A stretch of DNA of 64,000 nt, taken from the NCBI GenBank assembly GCA_937929915.1, contig CALFUN010000003.1, forward strand, positions 115,882 to 179,881, written 5' to 3'. The stretch is from an uncultured Caulobacterales bacterium (lineage in GTDB: Bacteria > Pseudomonadota > Alphaproteobacteria > Caulobacterales > Maricaulaceae). Made by a program: the position numbers and the translations under genes. This document shows, one piece after another, positions 1-9,026 of this stretch (within the stretch, counting starts at the first letter, position 1; the number at the start of each line of letters is the position of its first letter). The notes under the pieces are model-generated. The model saw only the letters and a list, made by a program, of their open reading frames with translations, did not search any database and had not been told where the DNA came from.

Positions 1-94
1 GCGCACACGCCAAGTGCGGCCATCATACCAGATATGACAAAGGTATTACGTGTCATGATAACTCCCACATAATTATTTATTGAAAGCTTGGAGA

Positions 95-2926
95 CTATTT
101 AAACTTAGCCCGCAAACGCACACCATATGTGCGCGGCGGAGAGAAGAAGCGTGTATTATCAAACTGCGTGATAATAATCGCTTGTTCACGCTCAATCCCT
201 GTCAAATTATTGACATAGGCTTCGATACGCCATTTATCATCAGAGCCGTGAGAATACCCCAATCCAGCATCCAAGGTAAAATACCCATCGACTGTATCGT
301 CCAAACGGGCAGAGACGTCGTCTTCAAGATTGAAATCAATGCTATTGAAAATCGTCATAAATTGCGAAGAGCGGTAACCTGCCGATATAATCCCATCAAC
401 AGATCCAGATGGAACGTCAACAGCCTTTGAAATCGACCCGTTAAGTTGCCATTCTGGCGTTCGGACAAGACGATTGCCTTCAATCGATCTGTTAACAGCG
501 TTAACAGGATCAACATCGGCTTGGAAACGGAAGTCTTGAATGTCTTGTGAATTCACAACACGCGCTTCTGGAAGCCAAAGAATTGTGCCGTCAAAAGATA
601 AATTCCCCGGAAAGTCTAGCCCGCCATCAATTTGTCCGCCGTAAATTTCAGCATCAGACGCATTAAAAGTAAAGGCATTTATCTGTCCGCCAAAATTCGC
701 TAAAACTTGCGGATCTATTGTTGAGACATCAATATCTTGCGTATCAAGAATTTGTGCCGTGGATGTTAATGTCGTTAATTGTAGATCATCATAGTCATAA
801 TAAAAGGCTGACAGATTAAAACGGCCACTTATATCATTATTAATCTCAAAGGTATTTTTAGACCCAAGCTCAAATAAGGTAAGAGTTTCAGGGCCATATG
901 TTGGCGCTAATGTCGTTGTATCAAAATCAACAGGCGCGTTGGATGCCAAACCGATCGCAAATCCATCTGTGCCTGCAATATTATCATTAAACCCGCCAGA
1001 TTTATTACCCGTAGAGATCAATCCATATACGAGATTATCCTCTGTGAGATCATATTCAGCGCGAACCCGCCAATCTACAAAATCATTTTCCAAACGCCCA
1101 TTTTGTAAAGCAAATGACGAATTAAACGGCGCAAGTGAGAAATCAACACGCCCGTTAAAATCAGGTACAAAATTGTCACAACTTCCAACAAATGCGAAGT
1201 CTGTGCAGAGCGGGCGATCCGCAGCATTCGGGAAAACATCTTGAATTTGCATGCCGTTCGGGAAAATATCATCAAACCCATCGCGGGCACCAAATTGGGC
1301 AATTCCGTCAAATAAGAAAGCGATAGATTCATTTGCGTCTACCTGACCGTCGCCATCTGTATCGGGATTAATAATTTGACGATCCAGACCTGCAAATTCA
1401 AACCCTTCCGTACCAGAGGCTACACCATTTATGAAACAGCACGAAAAGTCAGGGCCGCCAAAGCCAAAGGCATAGCGCGCATTAATCCCAAACCGGCTCT
1501 TATCATCATTCGTATAGCGCACACCGCCGCTAAGGCGGGCTTTGTCGCCAGGCAGATGAAAGGTGAAATCTCCATAAGCGGAGAAGCTTTCTGTGTCCGT
1601 TGTCTGATTAAATTCAACACCTTGGAAGAAGGGGTTACGATCACCCGTTGTTCCTAAAAATGTGCGCTGGCTTTCGTCAAAGTAAAATCCGCCCACTGTC
1701 CAATCTAACCTGCCCGGGCCAAAGGCTTGGTCATCTTTGTAAAGCCGTAATTCCTGCACGATAGATTCAGAATCTGTAATGAAACGAATACGATTGAAAT
1801 TATCAAAATCCAACGGCCCTAGCGTGTCAAGAACGCCGTCATAAAATGGCGCAGCAGGTGTGGTAAATTCATAATCATAAACAAGGTCACGATAAGAGCC
1901 TATATATTCAATATTAAACCAATCCCCCTCGTAATCAATCTGCCCTTTAATACCGTAATGCTCTGTATCTTCATCGGGTGTTATACCTCGGCCAATCACA
2001 TCTCGTGGATTGTCGATGTCATCGGGGTTAATGCCATTACCGAGCGGATTAGCGAAGTTAATACCCGTATAGCCCGTGCCTTTTTGCTCAATGTAATCAC
2101 CCGTAAGGGTAAAGGTAAGGTTTTCTGTCGCGTCAATCTTATAGGCTGCGCGGATACCAAAATCATCGGTTTGCTCCGCCACATCAATCCCTTCACTCTC
2201 AGATGTTGGTACATTTACATCCTCAAGAGTTGAGCTATCGGGCGAGACATTATTAAAATAGCTGTCATGCCCGCCCGCAAATGCGGATAAACGAAAAGCC
2301 GAGTTCTTTGTGACGGGAATATTGACAACGCCTTCAATGCGGTAATCATCAAAATTACCATATGAGGCTTCAATAGCTGCATCGGTTTGGCCGATACCGG
2401 GTGCCCACGGGATGATATTCACGGAGCCTGCTGTTGCGTTGCGTCCTCGCAATGTGCCTTGCGGGCCAACATTCACTTCAACGCGTTCAATATCGAAAAA
2501 AGCCGCCCCAAACCCAGATGGGCGCGGGACATAAACACCGTTTAAATGTGTTGCGGCGGCTGGATCGCCAAGCTCTGTATTATTAGATGACCCAACCCCG
2601 CGTATGTAAATTTCAATATTACCTTGATTATTGGCAATGGACAGCCCGGGAATTTTGCCATCCAGCTCATTAATATTACCAATGCCCAGCAATTTAAGCT
2701 CTTCGCCGCTAATGGCCGCGGCTGTCCCCGCATAATCTTGCAAAGATTGTGAACGGCGCTCAACAGTTACAATCACCTCGGATGAACCATCTTCATTATC
2801 TATGATTTCGCTATTTTGTATTTGCGCGCTCGCAGCCGATGCACTTGCCAAAGCGGTTAACATGGCAAATCCAGATATGGTGGTGAATTTTAGATAGTTT
2901 TTGGGTGTGTTTACAGCCTGCGTCAT
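95..2926 (-). CDS. TonB-dependent outer membrane receptor
   Basis: 943 aa; signal peptide, plug-like region (DIERVEVNVGPQGTLRGRNATAGSVNI), C-terminal beta-barrel ending in F-K-F-K; SD AAGGGGAAG upstream of ATG. Confidence 0.93.
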   Translation of the reverse strand: MTQAVNTPKNYLKFTTISGFAMLTALASASAASAQIQNSEIIDNEDGSSEVIVTVERRSQSLQDYAGTAAAISGEELKLLGIGNINELDGKIPGLSIANNQGNIEIYIRGVGSSNNTELGDPAAATHLNGVYVPRPSGFGAAFFDIERVEVNVGPQGTLRGRNATAGSVNIIPWAPGIGQTDAAIEASYGNFDDYRIEGVVNIPVTKNSAFRLSAFAGGHDSYFNNVSPDSSTLEDVNVPTSESEGIDVAEQTDDFGIRAAYKIDATENLTFTLTGDYIEQKGTGYTGINFANPLGNGINPDDIDNPRDVIGRGITPDEDTEHYGIKGQIDYEGDWFNIEYIGSYRDLVYDYEFTTPAAPFYDGVLDTLGPLDFDNFNRIRFITDSESIVQELRLYKDDQAFGPGRLDWTVGGFYFDESQRTFLGTTGDRNPFFQGVEFNQTTDTESFSAYGDFTFHLPGDKARLSGGVRYTNDDKSRFGINARYAFGFGGPDFSCCFINGVASGTEGFEFAGLDRQIINPDTDGDGQVDANESIAFLFDGIAQFGARDGFDDIFPNGMQIQDVFPNAADRPLCTDFAFVGSCDNFVPDFNGRVDFSLAPFNSSFALQNGRLENDFVDWRVRAEYDLTEDNLVYGLISTGNKSGGFNDNIAGTDGFAIGLASNAPVDFDTTTLAPTYGPETLTLFELGSKNTFEINNDISGRFNLSAFYYDYDDLQLTTLTSTAQILDTQDIDVSTIDPQVLANFGGQINAFTFNASDAEIYGGQIDGGLDFPGNLSFDGTILWLPEARVVNSQDIQDFRFQADVDPVNAVNRSIEGNRLVRTPEWQLNGSISKAVDVPSGSVDGIISAGYRSSQFMTIFNSIDFNLEDDVSARLDDTVDGYFTLDAGLGYSHGSDDKWRIEAYVNNLTGIEREQAIIITQFDNTRFFSPPRTYGVRLRAKFK

Positions 2927-3051
2927 AGTCTTCCCCTTAATTAAGCTTTACGCTTTTTGTTATTATCAAATAAGGCAGGAGATATTTTCAAAAACAAGAT
3001 AAAAGCGGTGAAGTGGACTTTTCATGCGGTGAATGGGACTACAGAGCGTAT

Positions 3052-3813
3052 TTATCTGAGTTTATTGCGCAAAATAGCTCCGTAACGGCGACTCACTTTT
3101 AAGCGCTGACCCGTCTTTGTGATAATAATTGCCTCGCCTTTTTGGGCTGGAACAATCTCATCTATCTTATCTAAATTGATAATGGTTGAGCGGTGGATCC
3201 GCAGAAAATTTTCTGGCGAAAGCTGGGCTTCAACAGATTTTAATGTCGCCCTTATAAGGTGAGTTTTATGCCCCAAATGAATACAAACATAATCCCCATC
3301 GGCTTCAATCCAATCAATATCGCTCTTGCCTAGAAATGCAAATTTATCGCTATCTTTGACCACCAAAGCCCTGTCATTATGAGCTTTATCAGGCCTATCT
3401 AAAGCCGATAAAAGGGCTGATTTAGAGGGCTTTGCGTCACCTGTCCCATAAGATAGTTTGACGCGCTCAATACTCTCTCTGATTTTCTCATCATCTAGGG
3501 GTTTTAAAACATAGTTAAGCGCCTTAACGCGAAAGGCTTCGACAGCATATTGCGCATAGGCCGTGGTAAAAATAACTTTCGGAAGCATATCACTTTGAAT
3601 GGATTTGATAACATCAAAACCATTCATCTCTGGCATTTCTATATCTAGAAACATCACATCAGGCTTATATTTCATGACGGCATCAATCGCTTCAAACCCA
3701 TTTTGGCATTGCGCCGTAACCTCTACGCCGCCAATATCATCTAATATAACGGCTAGCAGATTACGCGCCAAAGGTTCATCGTCAACGATAATGGCTGTTA
3801 AAGTCTGGCTCAT
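3052..3813 (-). CDS. LytTR-family response regulator
   Basis: N-terminal receiver (IIVDDEPLAR, MFLDIEMPEMNGFDV, K at VLKPLDDE), C-terminal LytTR (FLRIHRSTIINLDKI). Confidence 0.93.
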   Translation of the reverse strand: MSQTLTAIIVDDEPLARNLLAVILDDIGGVEVTAQCQNGFEAIDAVMKYKPDVMFLDIEMPEMNGFDVIKSIQSDMLPKVIFTTAYAQYAVEAFRVKALNYVLKPLDDEKIRESIERVKLSYGTGDAKPSKSALLSALDRPDKAHNDRALVVKDSDKFAFLGKSDIDWIEADGDYVCIHLGHKTHLIRATLKSVEAQLSPENFLRIHRSTIINLDKIDEIVPAQKGEAIIITKTGQRLKVSRRYGAILRNKLR

Positions 3814-4865
3814 TTTTGCGAGCTTATAGACACAGGCATATAAGGAAATGAGAGATTGATTTCTAATCCGCCTATATCTGAGAGCTGATACTCAACACGG
3901 CCCGATAGGCCATAATGAGCTTGAATGCGCCCTTCTATATTTTGCAGCCCTACACCTTTTTCAAGCTTTGTAATATCGTCTTGACTCAGAGAGTTTTGTT
4001 TTCCCGTATCCGCGACAGATAAAAAGACATGGTCTTTTTCCTTGCGTCCAATCAGGCGGATAGTGCCGCCTTTTACGCGCCCCGCAACGGCATATTTTAA
4101 AGCATTTTCAAAAAGCGGCTGTAAAATAAGTGCGGGTATCTGGGCATCTAAAATAGCCTCATCAACATCAAACTCTGTTGTCAGACGATCTGCATATCTG
4201 ACTTTTTCAATATCAAGATACAGTTTTAAAGCCTCTAGCTCATCAGCTAGGCTCATATCTACCCATTCATCATTTTCTAATGAGAGCCGTAAAAAGTGAC
4301 TGAGCTGCGAAATCATGGTTCTGGCTTGGTCGGAGCGTTGTGTCTTCACGAGAGCCGAAATCGAATTTAGCGTATTAAAGAGAAAATGCGGGTTGAGTTG
4401 ATAACGCAACATTTTCATCTGTGCCTCACGGGAGAGGTTTTCAGCTTCCACCCGCCTTAAGCGCTCCATTTGCGCTTGTTTACGTTCCGCAGCAACAGCG
4501 GTATAAGCCTGAACTATATAATAAAGCGCAGCCCATAACCCAAATATCAAAAGCGCCGTAAAATACCATCCGCCAAAATCTTGCCAAATGTCAGGCGCGG
4601 TAATCATGGCATCAAATGTTGCCATACGAAAAACATTCCAAAGAAAAGCAATAACTCCGACAACAATAAGGTGTGACAATACACGCCGCAAAATCCCGCC
4701 TTTATTTGCGAAAGGCAAAAGAAATGTCAGCGGCCAAGTCATCGCCGCACCGCTTATAGCTTGCAATGCAATATGAACAACATGCATCCAGCGCGGATCA
4801 CCATACCAAAGGGTTAGGGATAAAAAGGACAACACGCAGAATAAAAGCCACGCAATAATCTGCAC
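3810..4865 (-). CDS. LytS/YehU-type sensor histidine kinase (His_kinase family)
   Basis: LRYQLNPHFLFNTLNSISALV motif, PALILQPLFENALKYAV N-box; overlaps the response regulator by 4 bp. Confidence 0.93.
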   Translation of the reverse strand: MQIIAWLLFCVLSFLSLTLWYGDPRWMHVVHIALQAISGAAMTWPLTFLLPFANKGGILRRVLSHLIVVGVIAFLWNVFRMATFDAMITAPDIWQDFGGWYFTALLIFGLWAALYYIVQAYTAVAAERKQAQMERLRRVEAENLSREAQMKMLRYQLNPHFLFNTLNSISALVKTQRSDQARTMISQLSHFLRLSLENDEWVDMSLADELEALKLYLDIEKVRYADRLTTEFDVDEAILDAQIPALILQPLFENALKYAVAGRVKGGTIRLIGRKEKDHVFLSVADTGKQNSLSQDDITKLEKGVGLQNIEGRIQAHYGLSGRVEYQLSDIGGLEINLSFPYMPVSISSQK

Positions 4866-5236
4866 GCCCCACCATGGCAGTGAGATCGCGGCCGTTTGTT
4901 CATCGCGGTGTAAATTCGTATAAGTCAGAAATTTATAGCCCTATTATCATAGAATCCCATAGTGTTATGACATTCATAATCTCTTTATCAGGCTTATTGC
5001 AATCTGACTATGCCGCTAAATCATCACGAAAATACTGATTTTTCTGCAATCATCAGGAGTTTTTATCCAGACCTTATCACCGCCTATCATAGACATATAT
5101 ACATCACATATAGGGGAAATCTATCAAGCGGTTCGAGATTACCAATTTCACGGACACAGTAATCTTCACTACATGCGGCGGCCGGCGGTTATACCCGCCT
5201 CATAATTGTAAATGATATTAGGATTAAGGACGCATC

Positions 5237-6790
5237 ATGTTTAAACGTTTGGCCCTTGCCACCACTATTAGCCTCTGCACACTTGGCGCTGCACATGCCC
5301 AGCCCCCTGCCCAGACACAAGATTCAGGTGCCCCGGTTACAGATAATCAAAACTCTATCACCGCAGGTGAATGGGGCGGTGTTTTGCTGGAAGATTTTCA
5401 TCTGATTGAAAAGCTAGCCCGCTTTGACCGCGAGCGCATTCCAGAGCGCGTTGTTCATGCGCGCGGCACAGGCGCACATGGCAAATTCACTGTGACGAAT
5501 AATGATATTGCCAAATATAGCTCGGCGTCTTTATTTTCAGATATTGGCGAAGAGACACCTGTTTTCGTAAGATTTTCCACAGTGGTACACCCGAAAGGTT
5601 CTCCAGAAGGTTTACGCGACCCACGCGGTTTTGCGATCAAGTTTTATACAGATGAAGGAAATTGGGATTTAGTTGGGAATAATCTACCTGTCTTTTTCAT
5701 TCGTGATGCCATCAAGTTTCCAGACATGGTGCATTCTCTCAAACCCTCCCCTGTCACCAATCAACAAGACCCCAATCGGTTCTTTGACTTTTTTAGCCAT
5801 ATCCCAGAATCCACACATATGTTGACTCAAGTTTACACAGATTTGGGTACCCCTGAAGGCTATCAATATATGGATGGCAATTCTGTCCACGCACTGCGCC
5901 TTATCAATGCAAAAGGCGAGAGCGTATTTGCAAAATTCCGGTGGACAACAGATCAAGGCGTCAGAACTCTGAGCGCGAAAGAGGCCGAAGCGCGTCCCTT
6001 TAACTATGCCACTCAGTCTCTCTATGATGATTTAAACGCAGGTAAAACTGCGAGTTGGACATTAAAAGCGATTATTTTGAAACCAGAAAATATTGAAAAA
6101 CTCGATTTCAACCCGTTTGACGCTACGAAAGATTGGCCCGATGCAGGTCAGCATTTCGAGACAATCGAAATTGGCAAGATGGAATTAAATAAAGTCCCAG
6201 ATAATTTCTTTGCCTCTACAGAACAATCCGCGTTTTCGCCAGGTGTTCTTGTGCCAGGTATTCAGCCTTCACCAGACCGCTTATTGCAAGGCCGCTTATT
6301 TTCTTATGCAGATACACAGCGTTATCGTGTTGGAACAAATTATCAAGCCTTGCCTGTCAATGCGCCGCGTGTGAGCGTTAAAAATGGCTCTCAAGACGGA
6401 ACACTAAACGCATCTGGCCGCACAGGTGATGTCAATTACCAACCAAGCCGCCAACCTGCCGCAAATGGTGCATATGCAGACAGCTCAAATGCGGTCTCTG
6501 GCACATATGATGTTTCAGGCATAGCCCAGCGCGCGGCCATCAGCAAAAAAGCGCCGTTCAAGCAAGCGGGGCAATTCTACAATCAACTTAGCCGCGCCCA
6601 GCAACGTGCTTTAATTAGTAATCTGGCAGGTGATCTTGGTAAGGTCAAAAGCGATGAGGTGCGCGAAATCATGGTCACGCATTTCTATATGGCAGATGAA
6701 AATTATGGCCGCGAGCTAGCTCGTAAAGTCAATGTTAAAATGACCAAGGTTGAGGCACGCGCAGCCGCGTTTAAACCCGCAGTCAATTAA
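5237..6790 (+). CDS. Catalase (clade-3-like, with signal peptide)
   Basis: FDRERIPERVVHARGTGAHGKF, FVRFSTV, RDPRGFAIKFYTDEGNWDLVGNN, RLFSYADTQRYRVGTNYQALPVN. Confidence 0.96.
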   Translation: MFKRLALATTISLCTLGAAHAQPPAQTQDSGAPVTDNQNSITAGEWGGVLLEDFHLIEKLARFDRERIPERVVHARGTGAHGKFTVTNNDIAKYSSASLFSDIGEETPVFVRFSTVVHPKGSPEGLRDPRGFAIKFYTDEGNWDLVGNNLPVFFIRDAIKFPDMVHSLKPSPVTNQQDPNRFFDFFSHIPESTHMLTQVYTDLGTPEGYQYMDGNSVHALRLINAKGESVFAKFRWTTDQGVRTLSAKEAEARPFNYATQSLYDDLNAGKTASWTLKAIILKPENIEKLDFNPFDATKDWPDAGQHFETIEIGKMELNKVPDNFFASTEQSAFSPGVLVPGIQPSPDRLLQGRLFSYADTQRYRVGTNYQALPVNAPRVSVKNGSQDGTLNASGRTGDVNYQPSRQPAANGAYADSSNAVSGTYDVSGIAQRAAISKKAPFKQAGQFYNQLSRAQQRALISNLAGDLGKVKSDEVREIMVTHFYMADENYGRELARKVNVKMTKVEARAAAFKPAVN

Positions 6791-6810
6791 TTAACATACA
6801 TCCTATCTGC

Positions 6811-6893
6811 GAAAGGCAGCCCACCCCTTAACTGTCTTTCCATTTGGTAGGACGCAAATCTTCCTCCCCCTTATATTTGCGTCCTACCTTTTT
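6811..6893 (+). ncRNA. Catalase 3' UTR double hairpin with C-rich (anti-SD-like) loops; second hairpin is an intrinsic terminator
   Basis: Hairpin 1: GAAAGGCAG(6811-6819)/CTGTCTTTC(6832-6840), loop CCCACCCCTTAA. Hairpin 2: GGTAGGACGCAAAT(6846-6859)/ATTTGCGTCCTACC(6875-6888), loop CTTCCTCCCCCTTAT, followed by TTTTT. Confidence 0.65.
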
Positions 6894-6916
6894 ACACCCG
6901 CCTAGTTTCATATCCA

Positions 6917-7528
6917 ATGCGTCTTTTGCGAACGCGCAATCTCAAAGGTTTTGTCATGCGTCATTTTTTAGCTCTACTCCTTCTCTTTCTCCTTACCGCC
7001 GCGCCTGTTATGGCTCAGGAGACAGCGCAACCTTATCCGCCTGAACAGATCGCAAAGATATTTTACGACGCAGCTCGTAAGGGAGATACAGATATTTTAA
7101 GCGCTTTAATTGATGCAAATGCACCGCTAAATGCACCGAATAAACGCGGTTTTACAGCTTTGATTTTAGCCGCCTATAACAATCAATCAGATGCCGTAAA
7201 TTTACTCGTAGAAAAAGGTGCTAATCCTTGTGCTGGTGATAAAAGAGGGAATACGGCGCTTATGGGTGTTGCGTTTCAAGGTCATGATGCGATGGCGAGG
7301 CAGTTGTTGACATATGATTGTTTCGTGGATCAAACGAACACAACCGGACAGACAGCTCTGATGCTCGCCGCTATTTTTGCACGCGAGGATCAAATTATCG
7401 CCTTATTAGAGGCTGGCGCGGACCCATATCTTGCCGATATGAACGGCAATACCGCCATCTCAGTCGCAAAGATACAAGGCAGCACACACATAATCGACAT
7501 TATGGAAAAAGCCAAAAAGGACAGCTAA
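6917..7528 (+). CDS. Ankyrin-repeat protein (catalase-associated AnkB type)
   Basis: Signal peptide followed by ankyrin repeats (NKRGFTALILAAYNNQSDAVNLLVEKGA, TTGQTALMLAAIF); sits directly downstream of catalase. Confidence 0.9.
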   Translation: MRLLRTRNLKGFVMRHFLALLLLFLLTAAPVMAQETAQPYPPEQIAKIFYDAARKGDTDILSALIDANAPLNAPNKRGFTALILAAYNNQSDAVNLLVEKGANPCAGDKRGNTALMGVAFQGHDAMARQLLTYDCFVDQTNTTGQTALMLAAIFAREDQIIALLEAGADPYLADMNGNTAISVAKIQGSTHIIDIMEKAKKDS

Positions 7529-7681
7529 CCCAACGCCTTGTAAAGACAATCGCGCATCAAGACTTGCCATCATATAAAGTTGTCGCTTAATGTCCCTTAA
7601 AAAAAGGCAGGGCAAGCGGGGCTTAACCCAAACCTAAATCTGAGACATTTTATATGACAACAGGCAGTATTGGGATTCGAA

Positions 7682-8146
7682 ATGCGCTTAACAAATTTTA
7701 CGGACTACGCGTTACGCATCCTTATTTATGCAGGGTCAAATCCTGATCGCCTGATTACAATCGATGAAGTCAAAGACTTATACGGCCTATCCCGCGGGCA
7801 TTTGATGAAGATTGTTAATCTCTTGACCCAAAACCATATTCTTATTGCAACGCGGGGTCGGTCTGGAGGATTCAAATTGGCCAGTGACCCCAGTACAATT
7901 TCGATTGGCGACATCATACGCATCACAGAGCCTAACTTTAAACTTGTCGAATGTTTCAGTTCACAAAATGAATGTCTCATCAGTCAATATTGCAAAATGC
8001 CTGACCCTTTTAACGAAGCCCTTAACGCGTTTTTAGCCGCCTTAGATAAGTATAAATTATCTGATATGATGTTGACCAAAAATAAATTCCAACTTTCCTA
8101 TAAAACACGATACCCTCAACGCGGCCCTGTCTTTGAGGATCATTAA
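7682..8146 (+). CDS. Rrf2-family regulator, NsrR-like
   Basis: MRLTNFTDYALRILIYA; GRSGGFKLA wing; three-Cys cluster ECFSSQNECLISQYCKM. ORF listed from 7670; ATG at 7682 matches family start. Confidence 0.85.
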   Translation: MRLTNFTDYALRILIYAGSNPDRLITIDEVKDLYGLSRGHLMKIVNLLTQNHILIATRGRSGGFKLASDPSTISIGDIIRITEPNFKLVECFSSQNECLISQYCKMPDPFNEALNAFLAALDKYKLSDMMLTKNKFQLSYKTRYPQRGPVFEDH

Positions 8147-8529
8147 GCTTCAGCCTGCTCTAATGTCGCCTGCATATAATCCCTTAAGACAAGCGCATGG
8201 TTTTGCGTCTCGCTTTTGGCGGCATATAAAAGGGTGAGTTTTTGTTGTTTTGATATGGATATGAGACGGTGAATATCAGGCTGCAATGCTTCTGTGTTTA
8301 AATGCTCTGTATAGAGATGCCGAAACTCCTCCCAATGCTGCGCTTTATGACCGAACCATTTGCGTAGCTCTGTGGTTGGCGTAATTGACACAGCCCATTC
8401 ATCCAATGCGGCCCGCACTTTGGATATACCGCGCGGCCAAATACGATCGACTAAAACACGATGACCATCATCCAAGCAAGCCTCTTCATAGATACGTTTT
8501 ATCACAATCATAAAGCCCCCTGACATCAA
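8143..8529 (-). CDS. DUF488-family protein (YeaO-like)
   Basis: KRIYEEACLDDGHRVLVDRIWPRGISK, LRKWFGH. Confidence 0.9.
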   Translation of the reverse strand: MMSGGFMIVIKRIYEEACLDDGHRVLVDRIWPRGISKVRAALDEWAVSITPTTELRKWFGHKAQHWEEFRHLYTEHLNTEALQPDIHRLISISKQQKLTLLYAAKSETQNHALVLRDYMQATLEQAEA

Positions 8530-8541
8530 ACCATTCGCGCA

Positions 8542-8763
8542 TTACTTCCAATAATCATTAGCCTTCGCGACCGTTTGAAAATGCGTAGCCACCACATGAG
8601 AGGCCATTGTCAAGCTATCAGCATTACGTTCATATTCTGTGCGCAATGTATCTCTGATCGCGGCATCGGGCTGTGTATATTTCACGGCCATACGCGCAAG
8701 CTTTAGCGCAAGCTCAAAGCCCTCTTCTGGAGTCTTTGTTTGCAGACTTGGTAACCAACTCAT
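8542..8763 (-). CDS. Conserved hypothetical small protein (73 aa)
   Basis: ORF in operon-like arrangement with DUF488 gene. Confidence 0.5.
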   Translation of the reverse strand: MSWLPSLQTKTPEEGFELALKLARMAVKYTQPDAAIRDTLRTEYERNADSLTMASHVVATHFQTVAKANDYWK

Positions 8764-8840
8764 AATTTTTCCTTCCTTAAATACCCGTCTTGCCTATCAT
8801 GAATATGCAGGCTGACTATCAGTTTCTAACACTATAAATA

Positions 8841-9026
8841 TTAGGTGCGCTTTTCCGCTTCATGATTGACCGTCTCTTCTACCTCTATGTCCTCATCATA
8901 TAATATCCGCTCGGCCGCGCCTTCCAAATCTTCATATTGGCCATTTCCAAGCGACCAAATAAACGCGGTTAAGGCAACTGCGCCAATCAATAATGATACG
9001 AAAATTAATAAAAACAGTATGTTCAT
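8841..9026 (-). CDS. ccoS: cbb3-type cytochrome oxidase assembly protein CcoS
   Basis: Small single-TM protein, FIWSLGNGQYEDLEGAAERILYDED; immediately downstream of ccoI. Confidence 0.92.
   Translation of the reverse strand: MNILFLLIFVSLLIGAVALTAFIWSLGNGQYEDLEGAAERILYDEDIEVEETVNHEAEKRT

Noticed and set aside
6844-7044. 66-aa ORF on plus strand after catalase
   Set aside because: Runs through the catalase terminator hairpin and overlaps the ankyrin gene start in another frame; almost certainly non-coding.
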